Shown here piece after piece: positions 1-5,791 of a stretch of 6,514 nt of DNA. A model generated the notes under the pieces. That model worked only from the letters and a program-made list of their open reading frames with translations. It ran no database searches and had not been told where the DNA came from. This stretch comes from a bacterium. Lineage in GTDB: Bacteria > Thermosulfidibacterota > Thermosulfidibacteria > Thermosulfidibacterales > JALWSI01. The stretch covers positions 1 through 6,514 of the forward strand of contig JALWSI010000109.1 of NCBI GenBank assembly GCA_027080315.1. Reading direction: 5' to 3'. Numbering within the stretch: the first letter of the stretch is position 1; every line of letters begins with the position of its first letter. A program made the translations under genes and the position numbers.

Positions 1-343
1 CTCTTTCTTCTCTAAAATGGACTTTAGCTCTTCAACCTCTGCGATTAGCTCAGACGGGTCCTCTTCTTCCTCTTCCAGAAGCTCAACCCAGGCCTCAACG
101 TCGTTTAATCCGCGCTCTATCTCCTCAAACCCTTTTATCTCGTCTTCAATCTGGCTCTTGCGCTTCAGAATCTTCTGGGCCTCTTCCCTGTTATCCCAGA
201 AATCTGGTTTGGCACAGGTTTCTTCCAGTTCTTTTGCCTTGAGCTTAAGGCCGGGTATGTCAAAGAAACCTCCTTAGCTCTTCGGTTCTTTCTCTTAGGT
301 CTTCTACTTCGCTCTTCAGCTCTTCAATGCCCATGGTTCCCAT
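1..343 (-). CDS. prfB: Peptide chain release factor 2 (RF2), 5' part, with programmed +1 frameshift
   Basis: RF2 recognises UGA and UAA stop codons on the ribosome and triggers release of the finished protein. The ATG at 343-341 follows AGGAG (356-352) by 8 nt. The zero frame reads 27 codons, ending in RRFL, and meets TGA at 262-260. Shifting +1 continues the protein as DIPGLKLKAKELEE, then KPDFWDNREEAQKIL and a long Glu/Lys-rich coiled coil up to the window edge. This matches the N-terminal helical domain of RF2 (compare the family pattern PDxWxxxxxAQ). About 114 residues of roughly 365 are visible; the stop-recognition and GGQ domains lie beyond base 1. A second in-frame ATG at 334-332 is farther from the ribosome site. 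The gene is divergent from the propeller gene. Identification rests on both the protein and the recoding signal, so I am confident. An ordinary frameshift mutation is unlikely given the exact signal. Confidence 0.95.
259..274 (-). promoter_or_regulatory. prfB: RF2 programmed +1 frameshift signal
   Basis: On the minus strand the sequence reads AGG AGG TTT CTT TGA C. It contains the three known parts of the bacterial prfB signal: a Shine-Dalgarno-like AGGAGG (274-269), a slippery CTT (265-263), and TGA followed by C (262-259). The 3-nt gap between the SD-like hexamer and CTT is the same as in the E. coli signal AGGGGGTATCTTTGAC. In the known mechanism, low RF2 makes the ribosome pause at UGA and slip by +1 to read GAC, so RF2 controls its own synthesis. 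Confidence 0.95.
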
Positions 344-447
344 AGGTGTCTCTCCTGTGAATCGGTATCTCTGTGGACTCTTACCACACAGCCAGGCAAG
401 GCTTAGCCAAAGCCTCACAAGTAGTCAAGAGAGACGGTTAATGGACC

Positions 448-476
448 TTGAAACACTTTCTCCTTTCTGGTAAAAA
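448..476 (+). promoter_or_regulatory. Candidate sigma70-type promoter for the propeller gene
   Basis: TTGAAA (448-453) and TAAAAA (471-476) are separated by 17 nt, which fits a sigma70-type -35/-10 pair (5/6 and 4/6 matches to consensus). The predicted start of transcription near 483 would leave a leader of about 33 nt before the ATG at 516. The region is AT-rich just upstream of the gene. This is pattern evidence only. Confidence 0.4.
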
Positions 477-502
477 GAAACACTTTTAAAAATTTAAACT
501 TC

Positions 503-508
503 AGGAGG
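503..508 (+). promoter_or_regulatory. Ribosome binding site choosing ATG 516 over GTG 513
   Basis: AGGAGG lies 7 nt before ATG 516 and only 4 nt before the adjacent GTG at 513. The ATG has the better start codon and the better spacing, so I start the propeller protein there. Confidence 0.75.
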
Positions 509-515
509 TGCTGTG

Positions 516-2330
516 ATGAGAAGGGTTGTTGTTGTGGTTTGGGTGCTGGTGGGGTTGCTGTGGTGGCTTCCTTCTTTTGGGGCGGGAGGGAGCGAGAGGT
601 GGAGTTACCCCTTCACCACCTTGGCGGTGAGCGAAACTTTGGGGGACTTCACTGCTGTTGATCATCACGGAAACTGGATCTGGGGGAATATTGCTGTGGT
701 TTCAACAGGAATAAACGCCTCGGTGATGAAGGCCAATTCCCAGGGAAAGCTTTTGTGGAACGAGAAGTTTGGAGATGATTACGCCTATGCCATGGTTTCA
801 AGGGTGACCGTTGATAGCCACGATAATATCATCGTGGCGGGGGTGGTTTCTGATGGGAGCCTCTTTCTCGGGAGGGTGGCTGCCTACTCTCCTGATGGAG
901 CCCTCATGTGGAAAACCGACTTTAGTGTAGGCTCTTTAACAGGCATTTCATATCTCAGTTATGTCTTCTCTGCTATTCATACGGACTCTTTGGACAACAT
1001 CTATGTGGCAGGACACTATTTCTCATCTTCTTCCACATCGTTCCTTGGGGGTAGGTTGATAGCCCTTTCTCCTGACGGGAAGATAAAATGGGACAATAAA
1101 TTGAAGATGTATCTGTTAGCAGACCTTGCCGTGGATAACAAGGGGAATCCTGTTGTGGTGGGAATAGTTAAAGGGTCTTCTGGTAGTAAGGACTGGTATG
1201 TTGCATCCTTCTCTCCTGAGGGTGTTAAGCGATGGGAGGTCACCCACGACGGTGGAGGGAATGATGTTGCATACAGTGTTGAGGTGGATGGTAGCAACAA
1301 CGTTGTTGTGGCTGGAGGGATTGAAGATAAGAGTGGAGACGAAGACTGGTATGTGGTCTCTTACTCTCCCAGCGGAGGTGAGAATTGGCATGCCTCTTAC
1401 GACAGCGGAAAAGGCGATGAGGTAGCTATTGGTTTGGCAATAGACAGCAGGGACGATGTGGTGGTTGCAGGAAAGAGAGCTGTTAGCAGTACCTCTGAGG
1501 AGTGGTACGTGATCTCATACTCATCATCGGGCAAAGAGAGATGGAGTGCCTCTGCTGGGTCTGGAGCCGTAGGTTCCTTGGCACTCTCTATTGCCATTGA
1601 CGGTGAAGATAATGCCATAGTGGGAGGGGGCATTGAGGTTTCAAAAGGAACAGACAATTCCTACCTGGTATCTTATGCCTCTGATGGAACAGAGAACTGG
1701 CATGTTCAATCCTCTTCTACAGAAGGAATTGCAGATGTTACCGTTGATGTGAACAGTGGGTATATCTTGGCCTTCTGTGTGACTTCCTCTGCTGCTTCTG
1801 CTGTTTCAGGTGATATGGTGAACTACGAGGGCACGGGCTCCATTAGCAGGGTGTTGGGCATAAGCGACGTGAGGGTTATTGATCCTGCCCCTGAGAATCC
1901 AATAGGGGAAGAGGGGGCCTACCTTGGGTTCGGTACAGTGGTTAATGGGGGAGATATCTTCAAGGTGAAGACAACCTTCCCTAAGTACGTGGCTCAGAGC
2001 TCCAACTCTGTTCACAACGTGCCCGTAAAGATTTTTATAGCCGCCCAGTGGCCTGACAACTACTCGGTGCTTAAGGTGTTCACTGAGGCGGGAGATCTTG
2101 TGGAGGTGCCCCCTGCTTCTCTATCCCCATGGAAGAGGAATCTCACCACTCCCGTGGAGGAGGTTATCTATCCAGAGGTGGACATTACGGCTCCTGGGAA
2201 CGAGTTGCCAGTGGGCACCTATTACTGGTACACCCTTGTTGTGCCTGACTATGTTCCCGACGATCTCTCTGGGGTTGATTGGATGAACACGCCCTGGGAG
2301 CTGACGCTGAGCGTATTTGAGGTTAAGTAG
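516..2330 (+). CDS. Exported seven-bladed beta-propeller protein of unknown function
   Basis: The 604-residue product begins with a signal peptide: MRR, then a hydrophobic stretch of Val, Leu and Trp to about residue 18, with probable cleavage around FGA at 21-23. The protein should therefore be exported. Residues about 45-420 hold a repeat of roughly 50 residues with two motifs, a D..DN.VVAG strand and a YSPDG...W turn. The first motif recurs at 49, 100, 157, 207, 258, 310 and 362; the second recurs at 74, 124, 184, 232, 283, 335 and 387. Seven copies suggest a seven-bladed propeller of the SBBP/delta-60 type, and a half repeat at about 408-420 may close the ring. Residues 440-604 are a separate, non-repetitive and probably beta-rich domain (GTYYWYTLVVPDYVPDD at 567-583). 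I see no catalytic motif. Propellers of this sort often bind partners or ligands, but no partner is evident here. The gene has its own terminator and looks monocistronic. Confidence 0.85.
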   Translation: MRRVVVVVWVLVGLLWWLPSFGAGGSERWSYPFTTLAVSETLGDFTAVDHHGNWIWGNIAVVSTGINASVMKANSQGKLLWNEKFGDDYAYAMVSRVTVDSHDNIIVAGVVSDGSLFLGRVAAYSPDGALMWKTDFSVGSLTGISYLSYVFSAIHTDSLDNIYVAGHYFSSSSTSFLGGRLIALSPDGKIKWDNKLKMYLLADLAVDNKGNPVVVGIVKGSSGSKDWYVASFSPEGVKRWEVTHDGGGNDVAYSVEVDGSNNVVVAGGIEDKSGDEDWYVVSYSPSGGENWHASYDSGKGDEVAIGLAIDSRDDVVVAGKRAVSSTSEEWYVISYSSSGKERWSASAGSGAVGSLALSIAIDGEDNAIVGGGIEVSKGTDNSYLVSYASDGTENWHVQSSSTEGIADVTVDVNSGYILAFCVTSSAASAVSGDMVNYEGTGSISRVLGISDVRVIDPAPENPIGEEGAYLGFGTVVNGGDIFKVKTTFPKYVAQSSNSVHNVPVKIFIAAQWPDNYSVLKVFTEAGDLVEVPPASLSPWKRNLTTPVEEVIYPEVDITAPGNELPVGTYYWYTLVVPDYVPDDLSGVDWMNTPWELTLSVFEVK

Positions 2331-2353
2331 CTTTTGATATTCAGACTGTTATG

Positions 2354-2375
2354 AGGGGCCGTAAAGGCCCCTTTT
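2354..2375 (+). terminator. Rho-independent terminator after the propeller gene
   Basis: AGGGGCC (2354-2360), loop GTAAA, GGCCCCT (2366-2372), running into TTTT (2372-2375). The stem is a 6-bp GC helix plus one A-T pair. It lies 24 nt after the stop codon and should separate the propeller gene from the amidohydrolase gene. Confidence 0.85.
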
Positions 2376-2404
2376 CGCTTTTGAGCTTGCCTTTTGGGTT
2401 CTCT

Positions 2405-2431
2405 TTGACAATGCCATAGGCGAGTTATAGT
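2405..2431 (+). promoter_or_regulatory. Candidate sigma70-type promoter for the amidohydrolase gene
   Basis: A perfect -35 box TTGACA (2405-2410) is followed, after 15 nt, by TATAGT (2426-2431), a 5/6 match to the -10 consensus. The spacer is shorter than the usual 17 nt, which often marks a weak or regulated promoter. It lies just after the upstream terminator, so the amidohydrolase probably has its own transcript starting near 2438. Confidence 0.5.
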
Positions 2432-2445
2432 TTCGCAGAAGAAGT

Positions 2446-2465
2446 TAAAGTTTGATCAAACCTTA
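2446..2465. promoter_or_regulatory. 20-bp near-palindrome, possible operator
   Basis: GTTTGATCAAAC (2450-2461) is a perfect 12-bp palindrome. With one mismatched pair (2449/2462) the symmetry extends to TAA at 2446-2448 and TTA at 2463-2465, for 20 bp in all. It lies just downstream of the candidate promoter and touches the first base of the ribosome site AGGAGG (2465-2470). It has essentially no loop, so a dimeric repressor site is more likely than an RNA hairpin. No regulator gene is in the window. Confidence 0.45.
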
Positions 2466-2476
2466 GGAGGATAGAG

Positions 2477-3298
2477 ATGATCATTGATACACATTCCCAG
2501 TTGTGGACCCAGGAGGCACTGGCCACTTTCCCAGACTTTATGCTTGAGAGCTACCAGAAGATGTTCGGCGAGCATCTCACCCCCACCATTGAGGACACCA
2601 TAGCTGACATGGACGAGGCAGGGGTGGACAAGGCTGTGGTTGTGGCCGTTGATGCTGAAACCACCTTTGGCTTCAAGACCCCCAACGAGCTTGTAGCCCA
2701 AGCAGTAGAGAGGTACCCCGACAGGCTTATTGGTTTTGCGGGGGTGGATCCCCGCAAAGGGACCATGGCGTTGAAAGAGCTGGAGTATGCTGTAAACGAG
2801 CTGGGATTCAGAGGGCTAAAGTTCATCCCTCACCTAAACAAGCTGAGAACCAACGATCCCCTCTTCTATCCCATCTATGAAATGGCTCAGGACCTTGGAA
2901 TTCCCGTTCTCTTCCACACGGGAACCCAGTACCACGCCAGAACCCGTTTGAGATACTGCCACCCTTTGGACCTTGATGATGTGGCTGTTGATTTTCCTGA
3001 TCTTAAGATAGTTGCTGCTCACTTTGGATGGCCCTGGGTTGGTGATGCCATTGCCTTGGCCATGAGGCACGAGAACCTGTACCTCAACATAGCCGGTTGG
3101 GCTCCCAAGCACTATCCCCAAGAGCTCATCACATACATGAACGGTCCATTGAAGAATAAGGTGCTCTTTGGGTCGGACTACCCCTTGGTGACCAGAAAAC
3201 GCATAGTGTCTGAGCTAAGGTCTCACAAGGGGATCAAACCCGAGGTTGTTGATAATATTCTCTCTCGCAATCCTGAAAGGTTTTTAGGACTGGCTTGA
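2477..3298 (+). CDS. Amidohydrolase-2 family TIM-barrel protein
   Basis: The 273-residue protein starts at an ATG 6 nt after AGGAGG. It fits the amidohydrolase-2 family, metal-dependent TIM-barrel hydrolases and decarboxylases related to ACMSD and gamma-resorcylate decarboxylase. Visible landmarks are IIDTHSQLW (2-10) on strand 1, RGLK (112-115), LFHTG with His147, AAHFG with His182, and LFGSDYPL with Asp234. These are the usual metal and catalytic positions after strands 5, 6 and 8. The oddity is strand 1: the family normally has His-x-His (Glu-x-His in some decarboxylases), but here it is His6-Ser7-Gln8. The protein has no signal peptide and should be cytosolic. Length is typical of the family. 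The substrate cannot be told from sequence. It seems monocistronic, with its own candidate promoter, a palindrome upstream and a hairpin after the stop. Family assignment is firm; enzymatic activity is an inference. Confidence 0.88.
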   Translation: MIIDTHSQLWTQEALATFPDFMLESYQKMFGEHLTPTIEDTIADMDEAGVDKAVVVAVDAETTFGFKTPNELVAQAVERYPDRLIGFAGVDPRKGTMALKELEYAVNELGFRGLKFIPHLNKLRTNDPLFYPIYEMAQDLGIPVLFHTGTQYHARTRLRYCHPLDLDDVAVDFPDLKIVAAHFGWPWVGDAIALAMRHENLYLNIAGWAPKHYPQELITYMNGPLKNKVLFGSDYPLVTRKRIVSELRSHKGIKPEVVDNILSRNPERFLGLA

Positions 3299-3305
3299 TT
3301 CATTC

Positions 3306-3329
3306 AAGGGCCGCTCATAGGCGGCCCTT
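3306..3329. terminator. Shared hairpin between convergent genes
   Basis: AAGGGCCGC (3306-3314), loop TCATAG, GCGGCCCTT (3321-3329) form a perfect 9-bp stem. It sits 7 nt after the amidohydrolase stop and 3 nt beyond the stop of the convergent acyl-CoA dehydrogenase, so it can act from both sides. The T tracts are short on both strands (TTT on plus, TT on minus), which makes it a weaker terminator by sequence than the one at 2354. Confidence 0.65.
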
Positions 3330-3332
3330 TGG

Positions 3333-4472
3333 TTAAAAGCTTTTGGCAGCGTACCTGCCAAGCACTATCTTTGCCACCTGTGCCGTTCCCGAAGAGGGTA
3401 CGGTAACCCATGCGTCTCTTAGAAGCCTCTCTATGGCGTACTCCTTTATGCAGCTGTAGCCACCGTGCACATCGGCGGACCACCTTGCGCATTTAAAGGC
3501 CGCCTCGCAGGCCACATACTTGGCCATGGTGGCCTCAATGTCCGCTGGCTTGCCCTGGTCCAGCAGGCTGGCGGCCCGATAGGTGAGAAGACGGGCCGCC
3601 TCGGCCTGGGCATAGATCTCTGCTAAGAGAAACTGGATGGCTTGAAGGTTGGCTATGGGTTTTCCGTAAAGCACCCTCTCTCTTGAGAACTTCGCGGCTT
3701 CTGCCAGAGCGGCATAGCATATCCCCACAGCCACCGCGGCCATTGTGGGCCGGGCCGCCTGATTGATGGTGGCCAGCACCTGCTTCACCCCGTCTCCCAC
3801 CTTGCCCACGAGGTTCTCTGCAGGCACACGGCAGTTGTCTAGCACTATCTCTCCCGTTGTGGCGCTTCGCAGCCCCATCTTGTTCTCTTTGCTCCCGAGG
3901 GAGAAGCCCTCAAAAGAGTTCTCTACAATGAACACCGCAAAGTCTTTGGGCCCTTCCCCTGTGCGGGCCAGGGTGGCGTGGATTGTGGCCACGTGGGAGT
4001 TGGAAATAAAGCACTTTCTACCGTCAAGTAGGTAGTGATCTCCTTCCAGCTTTGCAAAGGTTTGGATTCCAGCCACGTCTGAGCCCCCGCTGGGCTCGGT
4101 TACCGCCAAAGAGCCAAGGGTCTCTCCTGAGGTGAGCCGTGGTAGGTATCTCTCTTTCTGCTCTTTTGAGCCGAAGGTCTGGATGAGATAGGTGCATACA
4201 TAGTGTCCCTCCAAGGTTAGCCCCACCCCCGGAGACACCTTTGAGATCTCCTCCACGGCTATGGTCTTGGCCACGTGGCCCATCCCGTTACCCCCGTACT
4301 GGGCAGGGGTTATGATTCCCAGAACCCCTATCTCTCCCAGCTTGGGGACAAGCTGATGATCAAAGCCTCCTTGGGACTCCATCTGCTCTACAAGGGGGGC
4401 AACCTCTTTCTGGGCAAACTCGGCTATGGATCTGCGCAAAAGCTCTTCACTCTCGTTGAAACAAAAGTCCAC
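3333..4472 (-). CDS. Acyl-CoA dehydrogenase family protein with Ser at the catalytic Glu position
   Basis: This 379-residue flavoprotein has the full acyl-CoA dehydrogenase architecture: an N-terminal helical domain (1-120), a central beta domain with AVTEPSGGSDV (123-133), FISNS (155-159) and RSATTGEIVLDNCRVP (202-217), and a C-terminal helical domain with RERVLYGKPI (264-273) and DVHGGYS (334-340). Such enzymes are FAD-bound, oxidise an acyl-CoA to the enoyl-CoA and pass electrons to ETF. The usual base is the Glu in a C-terminal (Y/G)EG(T/A) motif. Here RDAWVTVPSSGTAQV (352-366) has Ser361 in that column (codon TCG, 3392-3390), whereas the upstream paralogue has Glu361. The alternative isovaleryl-CoA dehydrogenase-type Glu, just before the helix Arg, is also absent (Ala240-Arg241). 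It may use another acidic residue or catalyse a different reaction. GTG start; last gene of the minus-strand run, 116 nt after its neighbour. Confidence 0.9.
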   Translation of the reverse strand: MDFCFNESEELLRRSIAEFAQKEVAPLVEQMESQGGFDHQLVPKLGEIGVLGIITPAQYGGNGMGHVAKTIAVEEISKVSPGVGLTLEGHYVCTYLIQTFGSKEQKERYLPRLTSGETLGSLAVTEPSGGSDVAGIQTFAKLEGDHYLLDGRKCFISNSHVATIHATLARTGEGPKDFAVFIVENSFEGFSLGSKENKMGLRSATTGEIVLDNCRVPAENLVGKVGDGVKQVLATINQAARPTMAAVAVGICYAALAEAAKFSRERVLYGKPIANLQAIQFLLAEIYAQAEAARLLTYRAASLLDQGKPADIEATMAKYVACEAAFKCARWSADVHGGYSCIKEYAIERLLRDAWVTVPSSGTAQVAKIVLGRYAAKSF

Positions 4473-4478
4473 CTTCTA

Positions 4479-4484
4479 CCTCCT
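4479..4484 (-). promoter_or_regulatory. Ribosome binding site supporting a GTG start
   Basis: On the minus strand AGGAGG (4484-4479) stands 6 nt before GTG (4472-4470). The next residues, DFCFNESEELLRRS, are a normal acyl-CoA dehydrogenase N-terminus, so the GTG is the true start. Confidence 0.85.
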
Positions 4485-4516
4485 GCCTTTGGTCTGGTTA
4501 AAATCGGTTTGGTGCA

Positions 4517-4546
4517 ACTGTATTGGCAAAGATAGAGATAAGTCAA
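4517..4546 (-). promoter_or_regulatory. Possible internal promoter before the Ser361 dehydrogenase
   Basis: In the 116-nt gap between the two dehydrogenase genes, the minus strand has TTGACT (4546-4541) and TACAGT (4522-4517) with an 18-nt spacer. The matches are 5/6 and 4/6. No terminator-like hairpin is seen in the gap, so read-through from the upstream gene is also likely. Confidence 0.3.
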
Positions 4547-4588
4547 CTTCTTGCCAGTCTCCCTCTTTGCCTGTGCCGGGGTGCATGG

Positions 4589-5734
4589 CTATGGGGCCAT
4601 CTCCCTCTCTGTGAATCTGAACACCAGATCCCTCAAAACCTCGTTTGCTCCCTCTCCAATCTGGAATAGCTTGGCGTCGCGGTATAGTCTGTCGGGAAGT
4701 GAGTGGGCCAGGTAGCCGTGTCCTCCGTAAAGCTGCAGCAGGGCAGAGGCTGCCTCTGTGGCAAGATCGCTGCAAAACACCTTGGCCATTGCCGCCTCTT
4801 TGGCAAAGGGTTGTTTCTGGTCTTTCAGCCACGCTGCATTCAGCATAAGCCACCTGCCTGCCCGCCATCGTATCTCAAGCTCGGCTATGGTCCATCGTGT
4901 TCCTTGGTTATTGCTTAAAGGAGCCGAAAAGACCTTTCTGCTCTGGCTTCTTCTTATCATGGCGTCTATGGCCTCTCTGGCAATTCCCAAACAGAGGGCG
5001 GCTATGCCTATGCGTCCGGAGTTTAAGGCCTCCATGGCCATCTTGAACCCTTTGCCCTCTTCGCCAATAAGGTTCTCTTTTGGCACCACCACCTCGTTGA
5101 ATCGGATAAAAGCGGTGTCAGAGCCGTGGTTGCCTGTCTTGTTGATGAGCTTCCATGAGATTCCCGGTCGGTCCGACTCAACGATGAGAGCAGAGATGGA
5201 GTCCTTGGAGATGTGAGGGGTCTTTGCAAATACCACGTAGGTGGCAGCCCTGTTTCCGCTGGTGATGAACATCTTTGTGCCTGTTATCTTGTACCCTTCT
5301 CCAGAGGGTTCTGCCACTGTCTTCATTGAGGCAACATCGGTGCCGCAACAGGGCTCTGTTAGGCAGAAGGAACCAAGGGCCTCTCCTGAAGCCAAGGGTG
5401 TCAGGTATCTTTTCTTCTGTTCATGAGATGCGTGCAGATTAAGCACTCCAAGGGGCAGAGAGGTGTGAACCGCCCAGATGGTGGCGTGAGAGGAGCAGGC
5501 CCGGGCCACCTCCAGAAGGGACAGGGTGTAGGCCACTGTGCTAAGCCCCATGCCCCCGTACTCTTTTGGGTACGGCATTCCAAACCACCCTTTCTTCTGC
5601 ATGGCCGATATGTTCTCTTCTGGAAAGAGTTTTTCCCTGTCCACCCGGGGCGCTAAGGGCCTTATGTGGGAAGAGGCAAAATCTCTAACCTCGGCGACAA
5701 TGGCTTCTTCCTCTGGGGTTAAATTAAAATTCAT
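4589..5734 (-). CDS. Acyl-CoA dehydrogenase with canonical catalytic Glu
   Basis: The 381-residue product is a typical acyl-CoA dehydrogenase: FAD-dependent alpha,beta-oxidation of an acyl-CoA, with electrons passed to ETF. It shows the helical N-terminal domain, the central signature FCLTEPCCGTDVASMKT (123-139), KMFITSG (154-160), SGRIGIAALCLGIA (239-252), YGGHGYL (336-342), and the C-terminal RDAKLFQIGEGANEV (352-366), where Glu361 is the expected base. Length is standard. Two small departures from consensus are CCG in the first signature, where GSG or NAG is more usual, and VFSAPLS (268-274), where RxxFGxPL normally has Gly. Substrate chain length cannot be read from sequence. The ATG start is preceded by AGGAG (5748-5744) with a 9-nt gap. 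It lies 57 nt after the hydroxyacid dehydrogenase gene and 116 nt before a diverged paralogue, probably in one transcription unit. Confidence 0.93.
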   Translation of the reverse strand: MNFNLTPEEEAIVAEVRDFASSHIRPLAPRVDREKLFPEENISAMQKKGWFGMPYPKEYGGMGLSTVAYTLSLLEVARACSSHATIWAVHTSLPLGVLNLHASHEQKKRYLTPLASGEALGSFCLTEPCCGTDVASMKTVAEPSGEGYKITGTKMFITSGNRAATYVVFAKTPHISKDSISALIVESDRPGISWKLINKTGNHGSDTAFIRFNEVVVPKENLIGEEGKGFKMAMEALNSGRIGIAALCLGIAREAIDAMIRRSQSRKVFSAPLSNNQGTRWTIAELEIRWRAGRWLMLNAAWLKDQKQPFAKEAAMAKVFCSDLATEAASALLQLYGGHGYLAHSLPDRLYRDAKLFQIGEGANEVLRDLVFRFTEREMAP

Positions 5735-5791
5735 AAAGGGGGTCTCCTCTCTCTTTCTTTTCTTTTTCGGTAAGACTGGCTTTATTCTTCA

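Noticed and set aside
260-262. TGA interrupting prfB read as a pseudogene mutation
   Set aside because: The full programmed frameshift signal surrounds it, and the +1 frame continues as conserved RF2 sequence.
17-277. Plus-strand open frame for a Ser-rich 86-residue peptide
   Set aside because: It is the antisense shadow of the Glu-rich RF2 coiled coil (GAG/GAA read backwards gives Ser and Phe codons) and has no ribosome site.
371-415. Small inverted repeats in the prfB/propeller intergenic region (TGTGG/CCACA at 372-388 and AGGCTT/AAGCCT at 399-415)
   Set aside because: The stems are only 5-6 bp, have no T-run, and do not resemble a known leader element; they are expected by chance at this length.
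401-429. Candidate promoter for prfB (TTGACT on the minus strand at 429-424)
   Set aside because: The hexamer at the right spacing is TAAGCC, too far from a -10 consensus. The prfB promoter is probably in this gap, but I cannot place it.
4476-4868. Minus-strand 130-codon frame overlapping the end of the canonical dehydrogenase gene and ending just before the next gene's start
   Set aside because: Its composition is that of an out-of-frame read (Arg-, Gly- and Pro-rich), it resembles no protein I recognise, and most of its length lies within a sure acyl-CoA dehydrogenase gene.
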